From: Sedimentimonas flavescens
GTDB taxonomy: Bacteria; Pseudomonadota; Alphaproteobacteria; Rhodobacterales; Rhodobacteraceae
Reading direction: 5' to 3'
Assembly (NCBI RefSeq): GCF_019264375.1
Contig: NZ_JAHVAI010000007.1
Location: 1-64,000, forward strand
Length of the DNA stretch: 64,000 bases
Shown here: piece by piece, positions 18,971 to 27,049 of the stretch
Layout: each line of letters opens with the position of its first letter
How positions within the stretch are numbered: position 1 is the first letter of the stretch
The notes under the pieces: generated by a model
The model's database searches: none
What the model saw: only the letters and a program-made list of their open reading frames with translations
What the model was told of the DNA's origin: nothing
Made by a program: the position numbers and the translations under genes

Positions 18971-19351
18971 GTGTACGCAACGACTCTGGCCAAAACGGCC
19001 TATGGCAACCCCGCTCAGCCGACCCGCACCCTGCGCGGCACCGAATATGAACTGTTCGCCCGCATCACCCATAGTCTCAAGCAATCGAGCGCGGGCGGGC
19101 CGACGCAATTCGCAGCGCTTGCCACGGCGCTCTATGAAAACCGCCGCCTCTGGACGACGCTGGCCGCCGATGTGGCCTCGCCCGAGAATGGCTTGCCGTC
19201 CGAACTGCGCGCGCGGCTTTTCTACCTGAACGAATTCACGCAGATCCACAGCCGCAAGGTGCTTGCGGGCGCGGCCTCGGCCGATGTCCTGGTCGAGATC
19301 AACACCGCGATCATGCGCGGTCTGCGCCATGAAGACGGGGCCGCAGCATGA
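18971..19351 (+). CDS. flaF: Flagellar biosynthesis regulator FlaF
   Basis: FlaF is needed for flagellin secretion or synthesis in alphaproteobacteria and works together with FlbT. The 126 residues contain the family pattern (YELFARITHSLKQ, ALYENRRLWTTLAADVA, LRARLFYLNEFTQIHSRKVL). The start is GTG at 18971 with AGGAAGGA about 7 bases upstream. Its stop overlaps the flbT ATG by 4 bp, so the two are translationally coupled. Confidence 0.92.
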   Translation: MYATTLAKTAYGNPAQPTRTLRGTEYELFARITHSLKQSSAGGPTQFAALATALYENRRLWTTLAADVASPENGLPSELRARLFYLNEFTQIHSRKVLAGAASADVLVEINTAIMRGLRHEDGAAA

Positions 19352-19752
19352 GCGGCCTTGTCCTGAAACTCGCCCCCAAGGAGCGGGTGCTGATCAACGG
19401 CGCGGTGATCGAGAATGGCGACCGGCGCTCGCGCCTCGCGATCATGACACCCAATGCGCATATCCTGCGCCTGCGCGATGCGATCCACCCCGAAGAGGTC
19501 AACACGCCCGTGCGCCGCGTGTGCTACATCGTGCAGCTGGTACTGTCAGGGGATGCCGACCCGCAAGAGGCGCGAATGCAGCTCTTGCGCGGGATCGAAC
19601 AACTCAGCCAGGCCCTGACCGATCACGACAGCCGGGCGCAACTGACTCTGGCCACCGAGGCGGTACTTGAGGCGCAGTATTACCAGGCACTCAAGGCCCT
19701 GCGCAGCCTCTTGCCGCGCGAGGCGCGTCTGCTGGCGGCAGCGCGGGCATGA
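19348..19752 (+). CDS. flbT: Flagellin mRNA regulator FlbT
   Basis: FlbT is a post-transcriptional regulator of flagellin; in Caulobacter it associates with the flagellin mRNA 5' UTR and promotes its decay when the hook is unfinished. The 134 residues match the family (LVLKLAPKERVLINGAVIENG at the N-terminus and HILRLRDAIHPEEVNTPVRR). It overlaps flaF and the following DUF1217 gene by 4 bp each. The fliC leader hairpins at 17557-17601 are an obvious candidate target. Confidence 0.94.
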   Translation: MSGLVLKLAPKERVLINGAVIENGDRRSRLAIMTPNAHILRLRDAIHPEEVNTPVRRVCYIVQLVLSGDADPQEARMQLLRGIEQLSQALTDHDSRAQLTLATEAVLEAQYYQALKALRSLLPREARLLAAARA

Positions 19753-20567
19753 GCTACACGCCGGTGATACCGATGGGCGGCTACGCCGGCTGGAAGTTCC
19801 TCAACCGGACGATGGAGAAGCAGCAGGCGGCCTTTACGGCCTCGGCCCAGATCCAGCGCAACGAAGATTATTTCCGCGAAAAGATAGGCTCGGTGACCAC
19901 GGCGGCCGAGCTTGTCGCGGATCGGCGTCTGCTGTCCGTGGCCCTTGGTGCCTTTGGCCTCGATGACGATATCAACAACCGCTATTTTATCCAGAAGGTG
20001 CTGGACGAGGGGTCGCTTGACGGCGACGCATTGGCGAACAAGCTGGCCGACAAGCGCTATCTGGCCCTGACCAAGGCCTTCGGTTTTGGCGATTTCTCGA
20101 CCCCGCGCACGGTGCTGAGCGACTTTCCCGACGAGATCGTGGCGCAATACCGCGAGCGCCAGTTCGAGATCGCGGTGGGCGAGGCAGATAATTCGATGCG
20201 GCTCGCGCTGTCGCTGCGGCGTGACCTGCCCGAACTGGCGGCGCAGGGCTCTTCGGAAAAGACCAAATGGTTCACCATCATCGGCTCCAACACCATGAGC
20301 ACGGTGTTCCGCACCGCTCTAGGGCTACCCGAGAGCGTCTCGTCTCTCGATGTCGATCAGCAGCTTGAGATCTACCGGAGCCGGACCGAGCAGGCCTTCG
20401 GCTCATCCGATCCCGGCCAGTTCGCGCAGCCCGACCGGATCGAAGAACTGATCAAGACCTACCTGCTGCGCGCGGAACTGGGGAGCGGCGCGGCTGCAAG
20501 CTCGCAATCGATTGCGCTGCAATTGCTCAGCGCCTCGGCAGGATCGGGTCTGTCCATCTTGCTCTAG
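19749..20567 (+). CDS. DUF1217 flagellar-cluster protein
   Basis: This 272-residue cytosolic-looking protein has no signal peptide. I recognise the DUF1217 pattern (ADRRLLSVALGAFGLDDDINNRYFIQKVLDEG, shown here as ADRRLLSVALGAFGLDDD then NNRYFIQKVL; and ALANKLADKRYLALTKAFGFG). Members lie in alphaproteobacterial flagellar clusters, but I know of no established biochemical role. The ATGA overlap with flbT makes it the third gene of a flaF-flbT-DUF1217 unit, which suggests a part in flagellin handling. The C-terminus is small-residue-rich (SGAAASSQSIALQLLSASAG), somewhat like flagellar axial termini. Confidence 0.85.
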   Translation: MSYTPVIPMGGYAGWKFLNRTMEKQQAAFTASAQIQRNEDYFREKIGSVTTAAELVADRRLLSVALGAFGLDDDINNRYFIQKVLDEGSLDGDALANKLADKRYLALTKAFGFGDFSTPRTVLSDFPDEIVAQYRERQFEIAVGEADNSMRLALSLRRDLPELAAQGSSEKTKWFTIIGSNTMSTVFRTALGLPESVSSLDVDQQLEIYRSRTEQAFGSSDPGQFAQPDRIEELIKTYLLRAELGSGAAASSQSIALQLLSASAGSGLSILL

Positions 20568-20685
20568 CGCGGCATTGCGTCGAATCTGATGCGCCCCGTG
20601 CGGGTTTGCGGCACTATCCCAAAGAATAGGCCGCTAGCCTTCTGCCCAGATAGCAGCGGCATCCTGTCAAAGCTAGGATTTCCGG

Positions 20686-20706
20686 GTGCCGGAGGTGCTC
20701 CGGTGC
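20686..20706 (+). promoter_or_regulatory. Hairpin in the leader of the SUOX-fold gene
   Basis: CCGGAG (20689-20694) pairs with CTCCGG (20698-20703) across GTG, and three further outer pairs, two of them G-U, extend the stem. It lies 34 bp before the ATG at 20740. No T run follows, so a leader element is more likely than a terminator. The rest of the 172-bp gap shows nothing clear. Confidence 0.3.
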
Positions 20707-20739
20707 GGCGCGGCTGATTTGCTGCCCCACGAGGTGAAA

Positions 20740-21267
20740 ATGAATTTTGAACTGCGAATTGGTAGGGGCGGCATTTTGCAGGCAGTCGCATTTGGCTGCC
20801 TGATGTGCGGCGGGGCATTTGCCGGAACCCTGCCCACGCCGCAATCCAATGTCTTGCTGACCATTGCGGGGGAAATCGCCAATACCAACGCCGAAGGGCG
20901 GGCCGAGTTTGACATGGCGCTGCTGCAGACGCTGCCTGCGGTGACAATCCGCACGAACACGATCTGGACCGAGGGCGTTCAGGAGTTTCGCGGCGTTCAG
21001 CTAAGCGACTTGCTGGAGGTCGTGGGCGCGCAGGGCGACATGATCTACGCCACCGCAGTGAATGACTATGCGATCGAGATCCCCGTGAGCGACGGAGTGG
21101 ACGGGGGCCCGATCATCGCCTACCAACAGAATGGTCAGCAGATGTCCGTCCGGACGCAGGGGCCGCTGTGGTTGGTGTATCCGTATGATGCGAACGCCGC
21201 TTACCAGAGCGAGGTGATCTACTCGCGCAGCATCTGGCAACTGGTTCGAATGGACATAAGCGATTGA
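20740..21267 (+). CDS. Periplasmic SUOX-fold (molybdopterin-binding-like) protein without cysteine ligand
   Basis: The ATG at 20740 has GAGGTG before it and gives 175 residues. It begins with a signal peptide (LQAVAFGCLMCGGAFA, cut near residue 28). The mature part resembles the sulfite-oxidase-type molybdopterin domain: FRGVQLSDLLEVVGA, TAVNDYAIEIPVSD, GPLWLVYPYD and YSRSIWQLVRMDI. True enzymes of this fold bind molybdenum through a cysteine. Here the only two cysteines are in the signal peptide, so it is probably a ligand- or redox-sensing relative rather than an oxidoreductase. It is 35 bp upstream of a membrane hybrid kinase and likely partners it in the periplasm. Confidence 0.75.
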   Translation: MNFELRIGRGGILQAVAFGCLMCGGAFAGTLPTPQSNVLLTIAGEIANTNAEGRAEFDMALLQTLPAVTIRTNTIWTEGVQEFRGVQLSDLLEVVGAQGDMIYATAVNDYAIEIPVSDGVDGGPIIAYQQNGQQMSVRTQGPLWLVYPYDANAAYQSEVIYSRSIWQLVRMDISD

Positions 21268-21302
21268 CAGAACACAGGAAAAGATAGCCGAAAACCACTG
21301 TT

Positions 21303-23849
21303 TTGACTCACGGAACAGAAAAACCAACAAGCTATCTCAGAGAGCTCAGGGGAATCACTCTTCTCCTGGCTCTCGCTATTTTTTTACTCCCCATTCTTTA
21401 CCTGGCGCGTGATGTAAAAGCTCAGCTCGACCTTTTGGCGGCGTCGCGCTCCGACAACGTGCAGTGGTCGCTCTCGCAGGTCGAGCTTGAGTACTACCGC
21501 TACGAGAACAACCTGCTGATGGCACAGGAGAGCCCGGAGGACTCGCTCGACGAGTTGCGCCGGTCGTTCGACGTGTTCTTCAGCCGCATCCGGATCGTAA
21601 AGAGCGGCGATGCCTATTCGTCGATCCATGACGAACCCCAGATCGCCGAGGCACTGAACTCGGTCAGCACCTACCTTGAATCGGCCGCCCGCCTCATGGA
21701 CGGCGACGACCAGACGCTTGTTGCGGCGCTGCCGACACTTCTGAGCAACGCTCGCGCCCTGCACGCGCAGCTTCGGGCGATATCGCTGCGCGGCATCATG
21801 GTTTCCGCCGCGCGTTCGGACCAGCAACGCGAGGATATCTCGCACACCCTTCTGCGACTGGCGGCCGGTACGCTGTTTCTGATCTTCGCGCTGACCGCGC
21901 TGCTTTTGTGGCTGATCCACCTGACCCGGCTGAACGCAAGGCGCGAACAGCAGCTCAAGCGCTCCAGCCAGCAGACCGAGGCGATCGTGGCGACATCGCT
22001 TGATGCCGTCATCGTGGCAAACCGCTGTGGCCAGATAATCGAGTTCAACGGCGCCGCCGAACAGATCTTTGGCTATGCCCGGGCCGAGGCCATCGGCCAG
22101 CCGATGCAGGAACTGATTATCCCCGACGATCTTCGCGCACGCCACAAAGGGGCGATGGAGCGCTACCTGCGAACGGGAGAGAAGCGCTTTCTGGGCGCTG
22201 GCCGGATCAGATTGCGCGCCAAGCGCAAATCGGGCGCGGTCTTTCCGGTCGAGGTGTCGGTCTCATCGGTGCTGGCCGGCAAGGATGAGATCTTTGTTTC
22301 CTATATCCGCGACATCACCAAAAGCCTCGAACACGAGGAGGCCCTGCAGAGGGCGCGCGACGATGCGCTGGTGGGCGAGCGCGCCAAGACGCAATTCCTC
22401 GCGGTGATGAGCCACGAGATGCGCACCCCGCTCAACGGTCTTTTGGGCACGCTGGAGCTGATGGACGATACCGCGCTGACGCCACAGCAGCGCAAATACC
22501 TCGACACGATGCGGGTCTCGGGGCGCCTGTTGCTGCACCATGTGAATGACGTGCTGCAGATTTCGCGTTCGGACTCGGGCACCGAGACCCTGTCCGAAGC
22601 GCCGTTCGATATCGACACCACCGTCGCCGAAATCGTCGAGTCGCAGCGTGCACTGGCGCATCGCAACGGCAATATCATCCGGACAGAACGGATCGGCGCC
22701 TTGCCGCGCGCCGTCTCGGGCGATGAGCGCAAGCTGCGTCAGATCCTGCTGAACCTGGTCGGCAACGCGGTGAAGTTCACCACGGACGGCACCATCACCA
22801 TCGAGATCGAGCGCGTCGGCCAGATCCGGGGCGCTGCCATGATCGAGTTTCGCGTGATCGACAGCGGTATCGGCATCGCCGAGGCCGACCTGGCGCGCAT
22901 CTTCGACGATTTCGTGACGCTGGACACGACCTACGGCCGACGCGCCGAGGGCACCGGTCTGGGCCTAGGCATCGCGCGCCGCTATGCCGAGGCGATGGGC
23001 GGCGAGATCGGTGTGGAAAGCGAGGAAGGAGAGGGTTGCGCCTTCTGGCTGCGCGTGCCTCTGACCGAGGTCACGAAAGCCACCACTACCGAACCCGCAC
23101 AAGAGCCTGTGCCGCGGGTTGCCGCCAAGCCGCTCGACATCCTGATCGTCGAGGATAATGAGATCAACCGCTTCGTGCTGCGCGAGTTGTTGCACAAGAT
23201 GGGCCATCGCGTGGACGAGGCGCATAACGGGCGCGACGGCGTCGATAAAGCCGCCTCTCGCCATTATGACGTGATCTTCATGGATGTCTCGATGCCGCAG
23301 ATGGACGGTTTCGAGGCCACGCACGCGATCCGTTCGGGCAATGGCCCCTCGCACGCCACGCGCATCGTTGCCGTGACCGCCCATGCCCTGCCCACCGAGG
23401 TCGCGCTGTTCGAAGCGGCGGGCATGAACGACTGGGTCATCAAGCCGGTCAGCAGACAGAAGCTGCAGGCACTCTTCGGTGCGCCGCCGACGGCGACAGC
23501 GCGCAAGGCCACTGGTGCCGCGCCGAGAACGCTGGACCACGACGCCTTGCAGGAACTGCGCGACAGCCTGCCCGCAGGCAGCTTCGCCAAGCTGCTTCGG
23601 GGTTTCATGGAGGAAACAGATGCGGCCATCGCGGCGCTGCCAGACCGTGTCTCGGCCAGCGAAACGCCCGAGGCGGTGTCACTGATCCATCAGACCGCCG
23701 GCGCCTGCGGCACCTTTGGCGCTGAACGCCTACGCAAGGCCCTGAGCGGGATCGAAACCCGCTGCAAGGCTGGCGAGACGGTCGAGATTGACGGCAAGCT
23801 GACCCCGATCTGGAACGAGACCCGCGAAGCCCTGCGACCGCTGCTGTAG
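21303..23849 (+). CDS. Membrane hybrid sensor histidine kinase (PAS-HisKA-HATPase-REC-HPt)
   Basis: The 848 residues show, in order: a transmembrane helix (ITLLLALAIFLLPILYLA, about 18-35), a periplasmic helical region (about 36-178), a second transmembrane helix (LAAGTLFLIFALTALLLWLI, about 184-203), and a PAS domain (about 220-345). HisKA follows with FLAVMSHEMRTPLNG (phospho-accepting His371), then HATPase (N box LVGNAVKF, G box GTGLGLGIA), a receiver (phospho-acceptor Asp661 in FMDVSMPQMDG) and an HPt domain (His796 in HQTAGACGTFG). The relay can therefore run within one protein. The start is TTG at 21303 with no good ribosome-binding site, so the exact N-terminus is uncertain. It probably pairs with the SUOX-fold protein and the convergent NarL-type regulator. 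Confidence 0.9.
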   Translation: MTHGTEKPTSYLRELRGITLLLALAIFLLPILYLARDVKAQLDLLAASRSDNVQWSLSQVELEYYRYENNLLMAQESPEDSLDELRRSFDVFFSRIRIVKSGDAYSSIHDEPQIAEALNSVSTYLESAARLMDGDDQTLVAALPTLLSNARALHAQLRAISLRGIMVSAARSDQQREDISHTLLRLAAGTLFLIFALTALLLWLIHLTRLNARREQQLKRSSQQTEAIVATSLDAVIVANRCGQIIEFNGAAEQIFGYARAEAIGQPMQELIIPDDLRARHKGAMERYLRTGEKRFLGAGRIRLRAKRKSGAVFPVEVSVSSVLAGKDEIFVSYIRDITKSLEHEEALQRARDDALVGERAKTQFLAVMSHEMRTPLNGLLGTLELMDDTALTPQQRKYLDTMRVSGRLLLHHVNDVLQISRSDSGTETLSEAPFDIDTTVAEIVESQRALAHRNGNIIRTERIGALPRAVSGDERKLRQILLNLVGNAVKFTTDGTITIEIERVGQIRGAAMIEFRVIDSGIGIAEADLARIFDDFVTLDTTYGRRAEGTGLGLGIARRYAEAMGGEIGVESEEGEGCAFWLRVPLTEVTKATTTEPAQEPVPRVAAKPLDILIVEDNEINRFVLRELLHKMGHRVDEAHNGRDGVDKAASRHYDVIFMDVSMPQMDGFEATHAIRSGNGPSHATRIVAVTAHALPTEVALFEAAGMNDWVIKPVSRQKLQALFGAPPTATARKATGAAPRTLDHDALQELRDSLPAGSFAKLLRGFMEETDAAIAALPDRVSASETPEAVSLIHQTAGACGTFGAERLRKALSGIETRCKAGETVEIDGKLTPIWNETREALRPLL

Positions 23850-23872
23850 CGCGCGCAGGCCGCAGCCGGAAA

Positions 23873-24490
23873 CTAGTGGAAATGCGCTTCCTTGGCGATG
23901 ATCGCCGCCTGCGTGCGGTTGCGCGCGCCGATCTTGCGGCACAGCGTTTTCACATGCAGCTTCACGGTCACTTCCTGAATGCCCATGTCGCGCGCGATTT
24001 CCTTGTTCGACTGACCGCGCAAGAGCCCGCGCATGACCTCGCCTTCGCGCTCGGTCAACTGCTTGGCCAGTTCGGTCTTGTCGTCATCCTCATCGCCCGC
24101 GAGGAATTCGAAGGGCGCATAGACCTCGCCCGAGGCCATGAAGCGCACCGCGTTGATCAGGGATTTCGCCGAGAGGCTTTTGGGCAGGAAACCCGCCGCC
24201 CCAAGTGCCAGCGCCTCATTGGCCACATGGCGCGTCGCGGTGCCCGAGATCAGGCCCACCGGGCGCCCGCCATTGGCGCGCATCGCCTCTTGCAACCCGT
24301 TCAGACCGTTCATGCCATGCATCGTATAATCCAGCAGCACCAGATCGAAGCCGCCGTGATCGACGGTCTTTCTCAGTGCACTGGGCATGTCTTTCGCGAC
24401 TTCGGTCTGAATATCCTGTTCGTTCTCAAGATATGCCGCAATCGAGTCGCGTACCATTTCATGATCGTCGGCGATCAGGACCGTGATCAT
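23873..24490 (-). CDS. NarL/FixJ-type response regulator
   Basis: The 205 residues form a receiver domain with Asp54 in VLLDYTMHGMNG and the acidic pair in IADDHEMVRD. A LuxR-type helix-turn-helix follows (LTEREGEVMRGLLRGQSNKEIARDM, split over residues about 145-170, then VTVKLHVKTLCRKIGA). It is convergent with the hybrid kinase gene, 23 bp away, and is the likely output of that kinase's HPt domain. Its position inside the flagellar cluster suggests, but does not prove, a role in motility or surface behaviour. A sigma70-like promoter lies upstream. Confidence 0.92.
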   Translation of the reverse strand: MITVLIADDHEMVRDSIAAYLENEQDIQTEVAKDMPSALRKTVDHGGFDLVLLDYTMHGMNGLNGLQEAMRANGGRPVGLISGTATRHVANEALALGAAGFLPKSLSAKSLINAVRFMASGEVYAPFEFLAGDEDDDKTELAKQLTEREGEVMRGLLRGQSNKEIARDMGIQEVTVKLHVKTLCRKIGARNRTQAAIIAKEAHFH

Positions 24491-24531
24491 TGTAATGCCT
24501 CTTGGATCAAATGACTTGTCTTACGAACGAT

Positions 24532-24559
24532 ATAATACACCGCCGAAGCGCGCGACCAA
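24532..24559 (-). promoter_or_regulatory. Likely sigma70-type promoter of the NarL-type regulator gene
   Basis: Read on the minus strand, TTGGTC (24559-24554) is followed by a 16-bp spacer and TATTAT (24537-24532), 42 bp before the ATG at 24490. The surrounding bases are AT-rich compared with the coding regions. Confidence 0.45.
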
Positions 24560-24574
24560 AAATCTTAATGAATT

Positions 24575-25891
24575 CTACCGTTGCGTCAGAATCCCCGCCA
24601 GGGTTCGGAAGCTTGCCTGAATATCGGCCGGCTCATCTTGCGAAATGAACCCGTCGAGTGCGGGCCAGAGCGCAATCGCGCGATCCACCTGCGCGTCCGA
24701 ACCCTGCGCATAAAGCCCCGCCTGAACCATCATCTCGGCCCGGTCATAAGCACCCAGCAAGCGCCGCGCCGTTCCGATCAGATCGTTCTCCTCGGCGCTG
24801 GCCGCATCGGGCAAGGATCGAGAGACCGAGCGCAACAGATCGATCGCGGGAAAGCGTCCGCGTTCGGCGATCGCGCGATCCAGCACGACATGCCCGTCAA
24901 GCACACCGCGCAGGATATCGGCCACCGGCTCGTCCATATCCGACCCCGCGACGAGCACGCTGAAGATCGCGGTGATGTCGCCCGTGCCCTCCGGCCCCGG
25001 CCCCGCGCGTTCGGCCAGCGCCATGATCTGATGCGAGGTAGAGGGGGGAAAGCCCCGCAGGCTTGGCGGTTCGCCCCCGGCGAGGGCAACCTCACGATGC
25101 GCCTCGGCGAAGCGGGTGACGCTGTCGGCAAGAAACAGTACGTGCTGCCCCTGATCGCGGAAATGCTCGGCCACGGCCATCGCACTCCAGGCGCAGCGGC
25201 GCCGCACGAGGGGCGACTGGTCCGAGGTTGCCGCCACGACGATCGAGCGCGCCATCCCCTCGGGGCCAAGAACGCCCTCGACGAATTCACGCAGCTCGCG
25301 TCCGCGTTCACCCACCAGGGCGATGACGACGACATCGGCACGCACCCCACGCGCGAGCTTTCCAAGCAGCGAGGATTTGCCCACGCCCGAGCCAGCGAAA
25401 AGCCCAACGCGCTGCCCGCGCACCAGCGGCAGAAGCGTGTTGAACACCGCCAGCCCGGTCTCAAGCCGTGCGCCAAGGCGTCGTCGCTGCGCGGCTGGCG
25501 GCGGCGGGGCGCGCAGCGCCCGTTCATGCTTGCCGCGCGCCAGCGGCCGACCGTCGAGCGGACGCCCGAAAGGATCGACGATCCGCCCGACCCAACTGTC
25601 ATCCGGCGCGAGGCCAGCCTGCCCCATCAGTTCAACCCGGTCTCCGATCGCCAACCCCTCGGCGCCGCCATCGGCCAGAAGCGTCACGACCTGCGGTCGC
25701 AGCGCCAGAACCTCGGCCCCGACCACGCGGCCCTGACACCAGATCCGCGCGCGATCCCCAAGCGCCGCATGCGCCGCGAGGCCCGACACCTCGATCATAC
25801 CCCGCCCGACCTCGCACACGCGCCCGACCGGGCGGGCCACGACAAGATCCGAGATCTCGGCCTGCAAGGGTTCAAACCCGATGAATGCCAT
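24575..25891 (-). CDS. fliI: Flagellum-specific ATPase FliI
   Basis: FliI is the F1-beta-like ATPase of the flagellar type III export apparatus, working with FliH and FliJ. The 438 residues match the family. Walker A is GLFAGSGVGKSS at residues 163-174, preceded by the DPFGRPLDGRP motif. VALVGERGRELREF-type residues (here IALVGERGRELREF) and the Walker B region HVLFLADSVTRFA follow, then FFPPSTSHQ-like residues (GFPPSTSHQIM). It is transcribed divergently from flgB across an 80-bp gap that carries a CtrA-like repeat. FliH is not in the window. Confidence 0.95.
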   Translation of the reverse strand: MAFIGFEPLQAEISDLVVARPVGRVCEVGRGMIEVSGLAAHAALGDRARIWCQGRVVGAEVLALRPQVVTLLADGGAEGLAIGDRVELMGQAGLAPDDSWVGRIVDPFGRPLDGRPLARGKHERALRAPPPPAAQRRRLGARLETGLAVFNTLLPLVRGQRVGLFAGSGVGKSSLLGKLARGVRADVVVIALVGERGRELREFVEGVLGPEGMARSIVVAATSDQSPLVRRRCAWSAMAVAEHFRDQGQHVLFLADSVTRFAEAHREVALAGGEPPSLRGFPPSTSHQIMALAERAGPGPEGTGDITAIFSVLVAGSDMDEPVADILRGVLDGHVVLDRAIAERGRFPAIDLLRSVSRSLPDAASAEENDLIGTARRLLGAYDRAEMMVQAGLYAQGSDAQVDRAIALWPALDGFISQDEPADIQASFRTLAGILTQR

Positions 25892-25935
25892 TCTGGCCTC
25901 CCTGCTGCATGAAACGGTTTCTAAACGATTCGCTC

Positions 25936-25950
25936 TTAAGCCTTGGTTGA
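25936..25950. promoter_or_regulatory. CtrA-like direct repeat between fliI and flgB
   Basis: TTAA-N7-TTGA lies 21 bp before the flgB ATG and 44 bp before the divergent fliI start. It has one mismatch to the CtrA consensus TTAA-N7-TTAA and sits where it could control both operons. Confidence 0.45.
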
Positions 25951-25971
25951 TAGTTCGGAGGAGAAGCCCCG

Positions 25972-26358
25972 ATGTTCGACAGGCTCGAAATCATGCAGAT
26001 GGCCCAGTCCATGGCGCGCCACGCCGCGCTGCGCCAGACCGCCGTCACGCAGAACATCGCCAATGCCGATACGCCCGGATACCGGGCGCGCGATGCGGCA
26101 TCCTTTGCCCAGACCTACGAGGCGGACGATGCCATGGCCCTGCGTCAAAGCCGGGCGAGTCATCTGGGCGCCGAGGTCTCAGCCAGTGCAAAACTGCTGG
26201 TTCAGGACGGCACGCCCTCGCCCAATGGCAATTCGGTTTCGCTGGAGGAAGAGATGGTGCGCGCGGTCGATATCCGGCGCGAACACGATCTCGCGCTGAG
26301 CATCTACAAAAGCTCGCTCGGTATTCTGCGCAACTCTCTGGGCCGGAGTGGAGCATGA
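25972..26358 (+). CDS. flgB: Flagellar basal-body rod protein FlgB
   Basis: FlgB is the proximal rod subunit. The 128 residues show the rod signature TQNIANADTPGYRARD near residues 26-41 and the C-terminal helix typical of axial proteins. The ATG follows a strong GGAGGAGAAG site. It is first of the long plus-strand run flgB-flgC-fliE-fliQ-flgF-flgG-flgA-flgH-fliL, whose overlaps imply one transcript, and overlaps flgC as ATGA. Confidence 0.95.
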   Translation: MFDRLEIMQMAQSMARHAALRQTAVTQNIANADTPGYRARDAASFAQTYEADDAMALRQSRASHLGAEVSASAKLLVQDGTPSPNGNSVSLEEEMVRAVDIRREHDLALSIYKSSLGILRNSLGRSGA

Positions 26359-26747
26359 GCGATTTCTCCAACGCCCTCTCACTCTCGGCGTCCGGCATGA
26401 AGGCCCAGGCGGCGCGCCTGCGCCATGTGTCCGAGAACATCGCCAATGCCGACACGCCCGGCTACCACCGCAAGACCGCCGCATTCGAAGAGGTGGTGGC
26501 AGAGGGCCAACGGACAGGCGCCGTGGCGCTCGGCCCCGTGACGCTCGATCCGCGCGCGCTGGAGCGGGTCTATGACCCCGGCCACCCGCTGGCCGATGAC
26601 GCTGGCTATTACGACGGATCGAATGTCGATCTCGTGCTTGAGATCGCCGACGCTCGCGAAGCGCAGCGTAGCTACGACGCAAATCTGAGGATGTTCGACC
26701 AGACGCGGCAGATGTCGTCCTCGCTGCTCGATCTCCTGCGCCGATAA
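26355..26747 (+). CDS. flgC: Flagellar basal-body rod protein FlgC
   Basis: FlgC is a proximal rod subunit. The ATG at 26355 overlapping the flgB stop gives 130 residues. The rod signature SENIANADTPGYHRKT is near residues 27-42, and the C-terminal VDLVLEIADAREAQRSYDAN helix matches FlgC. A much longer open frame continues upstream, but it is a shadow of flgB and the fliI leader. It is followed by fliE after 17 bp. Confidence 0.95.
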   Translation: MSDFSNALSLSASGMKAQAARLRHVSENIANADTPGYHRKTAAFEEVVAEGQRTGAVALGPVTLDPRALERVYDPGHPLADDAGYYDGSNVDLVLEIADAREAQRSYDANLRMFDQTRQMSSSLLDLLRR

Positions 26748-26764
26748 CCGGAAGGCTGTTCAGA

Positions 26765-27049
26765 ATGGACATCAAGACCTCATTCGCAACACAGGGCTAT
26801 ACGCAGGCCCGCGCGGCAGCCGCAGCCCGCCCCGAGGCCGCGCAGCACAGCATCGGAAAGGTCGCGACCAGCTTTGCCGAGACGCTGCGCGCGGGCGAAG
26901 AAACCGCCAAATCCGCGATGCTGGGCGGGGCCGACCCGCACGCGCTGGTGCAGGCGCTGGCGCAGACCGAACTCGCCGTCGAGACGGCGGTGACCCTGCG
27001 CAACAAGGTGGTCGAGGCTTATCAGGAAATCCTTCGGATGCCGGTGTGA
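26765..27049 (+). CDS. fliE: Flagellar hook-basal body protein FliE
   Basis: FliE joins the MS ring to the rod. The 94 residues end in the family pattern DPHALVQALAQTELAVETAV, followed by TLRNKVVEAYQEILRMPV. The ATG has GGAAGG about 9 bases upstream. The stop overlaps the fliQ start, consistent with translational coupling. Confidence 0.93.
   Translation: MDIKTSFATQGYTQARAAAAARPEAAQHSIGKVATSFAETLRAGEETAKSAMLGGADPHALVQALAQTELAVETAVTLRNKVVEAYQEILRMPV

Noticed and set aside
24581-25912. 443-codon open frame opposite fliI
   Set aside because: It mirrors fliI almost exactly; Arg/Pro/His-rich translation is typical of an antisense shadow.
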